Assembly: GCA_004802725.1 (NCBI GenBank)
Contig: SGPM01000034.1
Span: 1-64,000 of the forward strand
Reading direction: 5' to 3'
Length of the DNA: 64,000 bases
Source: Antrodiella citrinella
Lineage: Eukaryota; Basidiomycota; Agaricomycetes; Polyporales; Steccherinaceae
How positions within the stretch are numbered: position 1 is the first letter of the stretch; the number at the start of each line of letters is the position of its first letter. The translations under genes and the position numbers were made by a program. Below the pieces are notes generated by a model. It was not told the origin of the DNA and did no database searches. It was given only the letters and a program-made list of their open reading frames with translations. Shown here piece after piece: positions 34,227 to 42,890 of this stretch.

Positions 34227-35096
34227 TTAGCCTACATTGGTGCCATTCCTATAATGGTTGCTCTCTTTGTATGCGCCTCCCTGTGGCATCATACCCCACT
34301 GCGTATCAATATCCTCTAAGATACCCCGGGCATCATCCAAATCGAAATCGGAGTCGTAGGACGCATTCCTACGACCTCGATAGCTGGGATAGTAGTCCGG
34401 ATCATCCGAATCATCCGGACTATCGTCTGGATAGTCGTAGTATGGGCTTCGCTCAGGTGTCTTCTTCACTTTCACCTTTGCTTTCGCTTTGCCCCCCGAA
34501 GGTCGCGTGTGGGCTTTGCTCGCCGCCTCTACTTGCTCTGCAGTCACTTTGATATCACCGCTGATCGTTGTGTACGACAACCCGGGGACCCCAACGAATG
34601 CCTGCGCCGACGGCGTCGCAGCGAGCTTATACACCCGCGACACATCCTTGATCCGGATGAATCGTTCACCGTTCGGGTGCAAAGCTGCCGCTGCAGTCGC
34701 TGCAGGCTGGGAAGCACCGCGGGAAACTGGAATGGGAGGCATCGCGACAAGGTTGGGCGCGTCAGCAGCCGCGACGCGACGACTCCCGCTCCCACCTGCA
34801 GACCGCTGGTTTGCTGGTCCAGCCGTGCGAACGGGCTGAACAGTGCCCCCTTGCGCGGGTTTGGAACGTCCTTGAGTCAATGTCACCTGGACTTTCTTCG
34901 CTGCCTCTACCTGCTTTGCAGTCACTTCGCTACTCATATCGATCTTCTTCGACAGCCCGGGGACCGCTTTGAACGCCCGCAACGACGGCGTTGTCGCGAG
35001 CTTATACACCCTGGTAACATCTCTGATCTGGATGAGTAATTGTTTGTTGGGGTGTAGAGTTCTTGTCGCCATCGCTGGAGGGGTGGTTTGCTGCAT
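34227..35096 (-). CDS. HPN-module protein C (two modules)
   Basis: 289 residues from the first ATG (35096) after a predicted 5' UTR intron (35238-35154). Two modules of the same subtype at ~14-69 and ~140-195: LHPNKQLLIQI...VTRVYKL and LHPNGERFIRI...VSRVYKL, each followed by VPGL and VTAxQVEAA. They are joined by a Gly/Ser/Arg linker. A basic Lys-rich stretch (KAKAKVKVKK) then leads into an acidic Asp/Tyr run (YYDYPDDSPDDSDDPDYYP) and a C-terminal DTQW...ESNHY motif as in A. The two modules resemble each other closely, which suggests internal duplication. No known domain. Confidence 0.7.
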   Translation of the reverse strand: MQQTTPPAMATRTLHPNKQLLIQIRDVTRVYKLATTPSLRAFKAVPGLSKKIDMSSEVTAKQVEAAKKVQVTLTQGRSKPAQGGTVQPVRTAGPANQRSAGGSGSRRVAAADAPNLVAMPPIPVSRGASQPAATAAAALHPNGERFIRIKDVSRVYKLAATPSAQAFVGVPGLSYTTISGDIKVTAEQVEAASKAHTRPSGGKAKAKVKVKKTPERSPYYDYPDDSPDDSDDPDYYPSYRGRRNASYDSDFDLDDARGILEDIDTQWGMMPQGGAYKESNHYRNGTNVG

Positions 35097-35185
35097 CGCA
35101 GCTGGAGAGACGATCGGAAGTGGGTTATCACAAGCCGAAGGTGGTATGGTTACCTGCAATAGTGTCAGCAATGTGTACGCAAGGA

Positions 35186-35223
35186 TGGAACAGAACGCGA
35201 CGCAGTAGGACGGTTCTGTTCCA
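35186..35223. repeat. 11-bp inverted repeat in 5' UTR intron (gene C)
   Basis: Perfect arms TGGAACAGAAC (35186-35196) and GTTCTGTTCCA (35213-35223). The repeat ends 15 bases inside the predicted intron 35238-35154. Confidence 0.85.
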
Positions 35224-35290
35224 GACTGGCGAACCTACGTTTCTGTGAGAGATCAAACGAAGAGGACTGAGGAGAACGAGACATCGACGA

Positions 35291-35300
35291 CTTATATATG
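35291..35300 (-). promoter_or_regulatory. TATA box, HPN gene C
   Basis: CATATATAAG on the minus strand, about 55 bases before the predicted donor of the 5' UTR intron. Confidence 0.5.
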
Positions 35301-35568
35301 TACCGTAGTACCTGAGAAAGTCTTACGTACGCTGGCAGTTTCCTGCTGATTGGATTCGATAAGCACTATGTATGTAGTACTCCGAAAATTTGTGACTTGT
35401 TGAACGTCCTCGTCAACTTTCTGCGTTGGGGATATCGATGATCATGTGCTCTCACTCCTTGTTGCCCAACTGTGGTGTTTATGTGCCGAGAGAATCGAGG
35501 GAACAAGAAAGCAGAAGTTCAGATAAATGACCGTAGAAAGAGACTTTGAAAGGCTGTTACATACATAT

Positions 35569-36264
35569 CTAACGAGCCTGAGAAGTTTGTGATGACAAAC
35601 TAAGGCTACCACAATAGTCAACATCGAAACTGAAAGCGTGCGGGTCGATCTCTTCACTCTCACTGTCAGAGTCATACTCGTCCTCGGCGAACGCATCTTT
35701 GGCATGCTTCACTTGTGCTGCAGTCACGAACGTATCAAGGGTCACCTCTGGCTGGCCTCGCCTCCGACAAAGCCCAAAGTAACGCAGCGGCACTGGGCTG
35801 GAGAGACCATACACCACCGCAACCTCTCTGACCATGATGACCTCTGTCCCGTTCGGGTGTAGCTCCTTTTGCGGGATGCCAGACTTCTCATAGAGAGCGT
35901 CGATAGCATCTTGGATGTCTCTCGCAACTTCAAGGTCTCTAGCAGCTTGGAGGTCTCTAGCAGCTTGGAGGTCTCTAGCAGCTTGGACTTGTTCTGGGGT
36001 TACTTCGGTCAGCCCGTTAATAGATGGAGGTATCCCCGGTACTGCGCGGAACGCCTTCAACGTAGGAGCCGAACCGAGTTTATACACCATCGCCACATCT
36101 CCGATACGAATAAGTGGCTGGTTGTTTGGGTGTACTGGCGCTGTCGGGGCTGGAGACGTGGTAGGTGTAGACGTCGAAGCCGACGCTGGTGTGGCGAGAA
36201 TGGAGAGTAGCGCGGCGATGTTAAGAGGCCCGAGGGCAGGCTTTTGAGGGGAAGATTCTGTCAT
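35569..36264 (-). CDS. HPN-module protein D (two modules plus ARDLQ repeat)
   Basis: 231 residues. After a Ser/Thr/Pro-rich N-terminus come module 1 at ~44-98 (VHPNNQPLIRI, VAMVYKL, AVPGI, VTPEQVQAA), three exact AARDL(Q/E) hexapeptide repeats, and module 2 at ~137-195 (LHPNGTEVIMV, VAVVYGL, PLRYF, VTAAQVKHA). The tail is acidic (DEYDSDSESEE). Start ATG 36264 lies five bases after the acceptor of a predicted 5' UTR intron (36379-36270). The module order, subtype I then II, equals protein A. No known domain or targeting signal. Confidence 0.7.
   Translation of the reverse strand: MTESSPQKPALGPLNIAALLSILATPASASTSTPTTSPAPTAPVHPNNQPLIRIGDVAMVYKLGSAPTLKAFRAVPGIPPSINGLTEVTPEQVQAARDLQAARDLQAARDLEVARDIQDAIDALYEKSGIPQKELHPNGTEVIMVREVAVVYGLSSPVPLRYFGLCRRRGQPEVTLDTFVTAAQVKHAKDAFAEDEYDSDSESEEIDPHAFSFDVDYCGSLSLSSQTSQAR
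35933..35986 (-). repeat. three 18-bp tandem repeats in gene D
   Basis: AGGTCTCTAGCAGCTTGG three times without a mismatch, encoding the hexapeptide repeat between the two modules of protein D. The exactness implies very recent expansion or copy correction. Confidence 0.9.
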
Positions 36265-36323
36265 GGTACCTGTGGCGACGGGTAAGCATACTCATGACCG
36301 ACTGGAATGCTTGTATACAATGA

Positions 36324-36368
36324 TGGAACAGAACGGGGTCACCCTGATCACGTAGTCGTTCTGTTCCA
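36324..36368. repeat. 11-bp inverted repeat in 5' UTR intron (gene D)
   Basis: Perfect arms TGGAACAGAAC (36324-36334) and GTTCTGTTCCA (36358-36368). The repeat ends 11 bases inside predicted intron 36379-36270. The loop sequence differs from genes A and C, so only the arms are conserved. Confidence 0.85.
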
Positions 36369-36450
36369 GAGTTGCGTACCTTTCATCTGAGACCGTTCAA
36401 GTGAGGAGGAGTGAAGAGTTGGTAGGGACGGATGTGGAGTAATCTAGCAT

Positions 36451-36460
36451 CTTTTATACG
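36451..36460 (-). promoter_or_regulatory. TATA box, HPN gene D
   Basis: CGTATAAAAG on the minus strand, about 75 bases before the predicted donor. Confidence 0.5.
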
Positions 36461-36950
36461 TGAACGTCTTGCGCAGTACTACTCTGAATTGGTTTGGGTT
36501 CATTGATATGATCTATCGTCAGAATCACTGCGTGGCATGCCAGTTCTGTGCCGCAGATGTCCAGAAGCTCTTTGTAGTACTGTCAAGTCCTTAAATCGAC
36601 ATGGAACACAATCCTCGCAGTGTGTTGATCTGCGCCGTTGGTTAATGAATGCACGGCATACCCTCCCTGAGACTTAATCCCCTGCGCCATCCTTCACACC
36701 TTTACTTTTCCGACGATCTTCCTCGAGCAAAAGAGGAAGCCTCGCTTTGCCGCAGGACTGGGCCATGTCAATTTGGAGAATACCGCAAGAGAACTCTACC
36801 GGGATGGAACATGTAGACCTACATGTCCTCGTCCCGAGAGACCCAGGATTGGTGTAGTCAAGATACGAACTTTCTTCGCGGTCTGAAAGGACAATAATAC
36901 CGAGACATGCATAGGTCTATGAATTAGAAATGATACAAGCATAGTCGTGC
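36461..36950. other. intergenic, no gene seen
   Basis: About 490 bases between HPN gene D and the first F-box gene. Two short possible coding tails on the minus strand just below 36950 could be a last exon of the F-box gene. Confidence 0.4.
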
Positions 36951-38720
36951 TCACCGCGAGACTTTCGTATGGCAAACCAATCGTCCCACCATCGCCCCGA
37001 GCATACCCTCGTGGTCCACGCTCAGACCCTTCGAAGCGCACAACTCAAGGGACCTCAGAGGTCCAGCATCCATCTCCTGCCGTCTCTCCAGACAGTCCAT
37101 CAAGTCAATGACAAGGCCGTCGTCGAACCAGACATCCAGAAGCTGCATTTCCTTCAGCTTGGCGCATACGACCTCGTCGCCAGCGTCGGTACAAGTCAAG
37201 GCGGCAAGCACGCTGCCCAAGGATGGCATGCTCAGGGAGAGTGCGTGCAGGTTGGGAAGAGCGCGGAACACGGCGGACAGGTCTAGCTTGTGCTCCTCCC
37301 CGTTCTCCTCCTCGTCACTCATGAGCTCCACCGAGGTGATACGCCCGCTAATACCGAGAAAGTGTATAGCTCGGACGATGGCGCTGACGACGTTCGGGTG
37401 AGGAGTGCGTCCGGGAGGGTAAGTCGTGTCCACGATCATAAGTGACAGCAACGGTCTGCATCCCACGCCGGTGCGGAATCCCATGATAGAAGGCACCTTC
37501 CCGTGAAATCTGAGACAAAGCCCGTTGATGTCCCCCAAACCTTCGAGGTTGGAGAGCCTATCCGCATCGGGGAGCGCATCGCAGATGAAAGCTGGCTGTA
37601 TACCACGAAGAGAAATAACTGGGAGGCAGATTACGACGTCGGTGGAGGGTGGGGTGGACACAATCGAGAAGAAGTCTTTGGTGAACTCTGGGTCGGAACG
37701 CAAGACCATGCGCTTCATGCCCGGCAGACGAACTGGAAGGTCGGTGTCCATAGCTTCCAAGTGCGCGATGCTTTCGCGGACATTCTTGCAGGGACCGCCC
37801 AGATCCAAGGACTCCAATGCGGGAGCAGCCTGTAAGATTGCGACCAACGTGGAGAGGTCAGGTAGCCCTAAGACATTCTCGACCGCCAATCTAGTCAAGG
37901 CATGAAGATGACCACCGAGATATTGGATGTCAAGGTTCGTCAGCCGTACTTGCTGAACAGCAGGACAGAAGTCGATTGGGAAGAAGTGGTGGCCAGCGCT
38001 GATAGGAAACGGGTGCGTGATATTAATGTCTATGTTCCGTATCTGTAGCATAGGAGGAGTCATGATGCGCACTAGACGATGGTAATCTTGCAACCAAGGA
38101 AAAACGGCAGAGAGGATCTCGACGCGATGNATATGGGGAACTAGAGCATTCATGAAAGGCGCACCGTCCGTCACCTTTCTTGATATGAAAGTGACATCGA
38201 GAGGTCGGTCTCTAGAACAAATGAGAAAATGTTCTCGAGAGACTGGCGTTTGATGAGCGCAAAGGTGAGTCCATAGATTTGCTAAACTTTGCGCGACGGC
38301 ATTCCAGTGTGTGCATACTCGAAGGATGCGGACCCAACTCCCACTAGTGACTGTCTCCGCGCGAAGGATGCAAAAGATCTCTGCGAGTATCTCGTTCGGG
38401 ATGAGATAGACAGGACCTTTCGTTGATACAGTGCACTCGGGTACTTCTGGGAGTGATGTGAAGTGCGAGACTGTGCGAGTGATTGGTGAAAGGACACGCC
38501 GTATGGGTGGGACCGAGGTGATGTACTTCAGGTTAGGCAAGCTGTGTGAAACTCGCCGAGAGCGCATGATCTGTAAAGACAGCCTACCAGACCCTAATAT
38601 CAGTCGCTGCAGATATAAACAATGCCAATCGTCTGACATACCTGTTTCAATGTATATACTAGGAGATGTACGCGGATGGTTGAGGTCAGGTAATCCTGAG
38701 TAGACCGCATAGACCTCCAT
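36951..38720 (-). CDS. F-box/leucine-rich protein, paralogue 1
   Basis: A long minus-strand frame of up to 589 residues. An F-box-like helix set (IPNEILAEIFCIL, then VCTHWNAVAQSLANLW) lies at ~105-150. It is followed by a ~400-residue leucine-rich region (LPDLSTLVAILQAAPALESL, LRSLELCA). F-box proteins of this style link variable substrates to SCF ubiquitin ligases. The first ~40 residues may be an artefact: a good donor and acceptor pair near 38640-38590 could form an intron, placing the true start elsewhere. A donor at the stop (GTGAGC) suggests a possible extra last exon. One n leaves a residue unknown near 38130. Confidence 0.8.
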   Translation of the reverse strand: MEVYAVYSGLPDLNHPRTSPSIYIETGMSDDWHCLYLQRLILGSGRLSLQIMRSRRVSHSLPNLKYITSVPPIRRVLSPITRTVSHFTSLPEVPECTVSTKGPVYLIPNEILAEIFCILRAETVTSGSWVRILRVCTHWNAVAQSLANLWTHLCAHQTPVSREHFLICSRDRPLDVTFISRKVTDGAPFMNALVPHXHRVEILSAVFPWLQDYHRLVRIMTPPMLQIRNIDINITHPFPISAGHHFFPIDFCPAVQQVRLTNLDIQYLGGHLHALTRLAVENVLGLPDLSTLVAILQAAPALESLDLGGPCKNVRESIAHLEAMDTDLPVRLPGMKRMVLRSDPEFTKDFFSIVSTPPSTDVVICLPVISLRGIQPAFICDALPDADRLSNLEGLGDINGLCLRFHGKVPSIMGFRTGVGCRPLLSLMIVDTTYPPGRTPHPNVVSAIVRAIHFLGISGRITSVELMSDEEENGEEHKLDLSAVFRALPNLHALSLSMPSLGSVLAALTCTDAGDEVVCAKLKEMQLLDVWFDDGLVIDLMDCLERRQEMDAGPLRSLELCASKGLSVDHEGMLGAMVGRLVCHTKVSR

Positions 38721-39208
38721 CGTTTTTCAAGGAACTGGAAGCGCAAAGCATAGTTGTAGCTTTGAGGACCATGAGACTTTTCTGCTTTGAGTTCAGATAA
38801 AGATGAAGTTGCACGAGCTGAAGGCAAAGCAGGGAGCTGGTAGGCGGCGTCAAGGCCGGGACGCAAAAACAACGTGTTCCGCGATACGCGGAGTCTGCCG
38901 CACTCTTCCCTGCATGCAGCTGGTTCGGACTCGACTCGGTCGACCACAAGTCTCGTAACTTGAGGAAGACAATCGTTCTTCCCATAGATGAATTCTTGCG
39001 TGTCGTGGTGAGTTGCAGTCTTGTATATATCCTCTATCATTACTGAAAATGTTGCTATCAGTGCCAGTGCGGTGTCACGGCCTCGTCGTAACCTTGAAGT
39101 TCAAAGTACTACTATAGGCTCAGGTGCGTTCACCCACTGCTCGCAGAGGTAATCGCTGATTTGAAGATATTCTATTGAATTCTGAAGAGCGGATCATATT
39201 TTCCTGCG
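38721..39208. other. intergenic between head-to-head F-box genes
   Basis: Shared ~490-base promoter region of paralogues 1 and 2, with no gene seen. Confidence 0.5.
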
Positions 39209-40738
39209 ATGGGCAATGACGTGTCACTCTTGGCAAACGAGGACGAGGACGAGGCCAATTTCATTGTGCCAGTTCTCCCAAAGTTGCCAATATCCTTCCA
39301 GGATGTTGATTCTCTACACGCATCGAACGCGAACGGACCCATCGCTCGGATTCCAGTCGAGATTCTTGCTAAAATCTTTCACATCCTGTGCAAAGACCTC
39401 TCTGGTGAACGACGCTGGACCTACATCCTCGAAGTCTGCACATACTGGCGTGCTGTGGCGCTTGCAACTGCGAGATTGTGGACGCGTATATCCAACGACG
39501 AGTCTCATACCAGGCTGAAACGCAGCCTTCTTCTCTCTCAACAATGCCCTTTACATGTGGTGATTACCCCCGACGGGAACATCACTCTTGGACCATTCAT
39601 CAAAGCCTTACTTCCTTATGCCCATCGAATTGAAACGGTATCAGCCGCCCTTTTCCTCTCTGCAGCCCTGAGCAAGCTGATCACCATGTTGCCGAATGTC
39701 CGCGTCGTTTCTATTGAGAGCAAATCGACACAGCTCGTCTTCCCATTTGTCCATTTCACCGAGGCTGCAGTCGTTCAGCTGAGAGACACCGATGTCGCCT
39801 TCAACTCCAAGAACCTCAAGATGCTCACGACATTGAGCATTGTCAATCCTAGCGGACTTCCTACACTGCTGAACATCCTGAGCGTTATTCGGGAGGCTCC
39901 TGCACTGGAGAGCTTGGTTCTGACAGGTCCTATGCGAGGTCACGCGGAGGGGAGCGTAAACGTCCTGCCACGTACTCAACCTGTACGAATGTGCAACTTG
40001 CGGTCCGGCATCCTATGTACCCAAGCGGCATTCACCAGTGCGTTCTTTACCGTCTTTGTCGTCCCTGCTTCCGCGCGGATAGGCATCCAAGTCCAAGCTC
40101 CCAAAGATCGGGACGAGGCAGGACGCAACCCCTTCATACGGGCCTTTCCCGACAAATCCCTCCTGAAGAATGTGGGGTGCCTGCTCCACGCAGATCGCCT
40201 GCTCGTGGACATCAAATGCGAACCGGGCATTACATGCAGGGACACGAAGAGTGGCGGCGCAGTTGGGGTGTACGTCGTCGCCAATGATTACCCCACTGCC
40301 TGGAAGAACGTCGTCAACGACATCTTGCAGGCCGTCGAGCTCTCCGAGCTCGGTCAACACATCACAACACTGGGTCTACGCGGAGACAAAGAACGCGCGT
40401 TGGACCTTACATCTTTGTTCCGTGCGCTTCCCAATGTACATACCCTCAAGATCGATGCAGGGAACATTGATAATGTGCTCACTGCTTTGAGCAGTATCGA
40501 GTTGTTCTCCGAGCAGGAGAACTGGCTCCTCTGTCCAAACCTCAGGGAGCTCGAGCTACGTGACGTGGACATGGACGACGAAGTTATCACGAAGATCTCG
40601 GAATGTTTCCAAATACGCAGCGGGTTATGTGGTTATGATTTGGGACCAGCTCTTCTGTATGACCCGGCAAGAGTGGAGGTGGCACGCCCCGAGTTTATGG
40701 GCTCTGTCATGAATTTGTTACTGAAGGCGACTCGCTGA
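39209..40738 (+). CDS. F-box/leucine-rich protein, paralogue 2
   Basis: Single exon, 509 residues, from ATG 39209 (MGNDVSLLANEDED). F-box at ~50-95 (IARIPVEILAKIFHIL, then VCTYWRAVALATARLW). Leucine-rich remainder with the same landmarks as paralogues 1 and 3: REAPALESLVL, LRGDKERALDLTSLFRALPN and LRELELRDVDMDD. It is divergent from paralogue 1 and in tandem with paralogue 3. Presumed SCF substrate adaptor, substrate unknown. Confidence 0.87.
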   Translation: MGNDVSLLANEDEDEANFIVPVLPKLPISFQDVDSLHASNANGPIARIPVEILAKIFHILCKDLSGERRWTYILEVCTYWRAVALATARLWTRISNDESHTRLKRSLLLSQQCPLHVVITPDGNITLGPFIKALLPYAHRIETVSAALFLSAALSKLITMLPNVRVVSIESKSTQLVFPFVHFTEAAVVQLRDTDVAFNSKNLKMLTTLSIVNPSGLPTLLNILSVIREAPALESLVLTGPMRGHAEGSVNVLPRTQPVRMCNLRSGILCTQAAFTSAFFTVFVVPASARIGIQVQAPKDRDEAGRNPFIRAFPDKSLLKNVGCLLHADRLLVDIKCEPGITCRDTKSGGAVGVYVVANDYPTAWKNVVNDILQAVELSELGQHITTLGLRGDKERALDLTSLFRALPNVHTLKIDAGNIDNVLTALSSIELFSEQENWLLCPNLRELELRDVDMDDEVITKISECFQIRSGLCGYDLGPALLYDPARVEVARPEFMGSVMNLLLKATR

Positions 40739-41162
40739 ATCTCCGTTGTGTAGTTGAAAGACACTGGGTACTATTATTTGCTACTACGACATGGTGCATA
40801 TTTTGTACTTTTCGGCTTTCGTCACGGTGATAAGGACGGATTTCTCCATATGATTGAGCGTCAACGCGTCACCGTAGTACGTGACGCGTGTCGAGCGAGT
40901 ATTCCTTTTAACTCCCAAAGTTCGAGCTCAAGGAGAAAAGAAGACCTTGTGCTGTAGATCTATCGTGTAAGTACTCAAACGTTGGTTCAGCTGTTACTTA
41001 GACTGACAAGAGTAATAAATTATAGCAGCACTAGTACTACGACCCTGGCAGGTGGTAGTAGTCGAGGACACCGTCACCGAACACTGATTACCGTGACTGG
41101 TAGGTATGCATGTATTTCAGCACAGTGTATACTTTCATTATTTGATTTCAATTCTTTATAGG
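40739..41162. other. intergenic; likely 5' UTR intron of F-box paralogue 3
   Basis: No gene seen. The last ~60 bases (GTAGGTATG... to TTTATAG, ending one base before the ATG) look like a 5' UTR intron. Confidence 0.45.
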
Positions 41163-42665
41163 ATGGACGACGATAGCGGATCACCTCAAATATGTCCGAA
41201 CGACGACTTCGCTCTGGAGACGTCGTCTGTCCCTGTATGCGACATGGCAAACGACGGGCCTATCACGCGACTCCCGGTGGAAATACTCTCTGAGATTTTC
41301 TGCATCGTGCGGGAAAAAGTCTTCCCATACAGCTGGGACACTATGCTACAAGTCTGCACACATTGGCGAGCTGTGGCGCTTGGAAACCCCCAATCATGGC
41401 GCTGCATAAGTAATGCCGAGTCGCCAGCTACGGTGAACCGCGACCTCTCGTACTGTCGAGACCTCCCTCTGGAGGTAGTGATATTTTCCGATCACACAGA
41501 TATCTCGTCCTTCTTGAAAAGCCTAGATCCTCACCGTCATCGTGTAGAATCACTCGAGGCGTTCCTTCTCCATCGCGCAGATCTTTCCGCGCAGTCTACC
41601 GTGTCCTTCCCCAACGTACACTACGTCTCATTCGCCGCCGCCTATCTCAATAGCAACAGACTCGCGATGTTCAGCATCGCTAACAATGGTGGTTCCTCCC
41701 TCCCAAGTCTGGAAAACCTCATCAGCGTCTTACAGGCTGCTCCTGTACTGCGGGTCTTAAGGCTGCAAGGTACTTGGCCCCATCCTACGGAGGACATAGA
41801 AGTTCTGCGGGGAATGCTGCCTACCGAGATGCCGTACATGAAGACTGCTATCTTCCGCACAGAACTGGCGTTTACCAGAGAGTTCCTCTCCGTTGTGTCG
41901 TTCCCAGATCCCTCCCGGGTGCTGCTACAAATGTCGATCCCCGCCGGCGAAACCAGGATTCCTACCAAAGCAGGTCGCAACATCTTCTCATACGCTCTTC
42001 CGGACAGAGTATTCTTCCACAATGTGGGTCGCCAATCCGAAATAAACGGCGTATTTGTGACACTCGACAGCGTCGCTGGCTTTTCCTTGGTGCCCGGACC
42101 GCTGGCATTCGAGGTCGACACTGGATCCAACCCCCACGATCACACTTCCCTTTTCTGGCGCGACATCGTCTGTGCGTTTGCGGACGCCATGCGTCACGGG
42201 CGACTGGGTCTTAACGAGCACTGCGCAGTCCTTTCTCTCCGAGGCGATGAAAATCATGCGTTGGATCTCATGCCTCTGCTGCTCGCACTCCCGAACTTGG
42301 AATTCATCGAGGTCGAGGGCCGATACCTATTCACTCTGCTCGACGCTCTGGGCGGTGTCAATTTATTTTCCGAGAGAGACGACGTGATCGTTTGTCCGGT
42401 GTTGAAGCGGCTGCGGGTACGGGACTTGTTCGTGGACGATGGTGTCGTCGCGAAGCTCTCCGAATGCTTCCACATGCGCAGAGAGTGTAGCGGCAGTGAA
42501 ATGAGGATGATTCAACTCATCCTGATCGACCCAGTCACCGAGAACCAGATTTCTCTGCAGACACTGAGAGGCAACATTGCCGCTATAAGTAGTCAAATCA
42601 TCTGCTCTAAATCAGGTATTGATGACATAGACCTCGATGTTTCAGCGGTTGTTATTTCCGAATGA
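41163..42665 (+). CDS. F-box/leucine-rich protein, paralogue 3
   Basis: Single coding exon, 500 residues, from MDDDSGSPQI. The F-box at ~35-85 (ITRLPVEILSEIFCIV, then VCTHWRAVALGNPQSW) is the clearest of the three. The rest is leucine-rich with the shared LRGDENHALDLMPLLLALPN and LRVRDLFVDDGVV blocks. An ATG 57 bases further up lies inside a predicted 5' UTR intron, so 41163 is preferred. All three paralogues keep the same order of blocks but differ strongly in residues, as in fast-evolving adaptors. Confidence 0.87.
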   Translation: MDDDSGSPQICPNDDFALETSSVPVCDMANDGPITRLPVEILSEIFCIVREKVFPYSWDTMLQVCTHWRAVALGNPQSWRCISNAESPATVNRDLSYCRDLPLEVVIFSDHTDISSFLKSLDPHRHRVESLEAFLLHRADLSAQSTVSFPNVHYVSFAAAYLNSNRLAMFSIANNGGSSLPSLENLISVLQAAPVLRVLRLQGTWPHPTEDIEVLRGMLPTEMPYMKTAIFRTELAFTREFLSVVSFPDPSRVLLQMSIPAGETRIPTKAGRNIFSYALPDRVFFHNVGRQSEINGVFVTLDSVAGFSLVPGPLAFEVDTGSNPHDHTSLFWRDIVCAFADAMRHGRLGLNEHCAVLSLRGDENHALDLMPLLLALPNLEFIEVEGRYLFTLLDALGGVNLFSERDDVIVCPVLKRLRVRDLFVDDGVVAKLSECFHMRRECSGSEMRMIQLILIDPVTENQISLQTLRGNIAAISSQIICSKSGIDDIDLDVSAVVISE

Positions 42666-42890
42666 GATGGATGACTGTGTGCCACTGGCATTCAATAAAC
42701 GATAATTTACATTCCAATACAAGGATATGAATGTTGAGACCATGGGGTATTCTTAGAACGTGCACAGAGTGAAGTAGGATGATGTGAGAGTGAACTGGAT
42801 AGAGAGGATTAAAAGGGGCTAGAATGTGTGTCTGAATTCGTGCGTAGGCTGGAGATGCATGTGCACCGATCGCGATGCTTACTTACAAGT

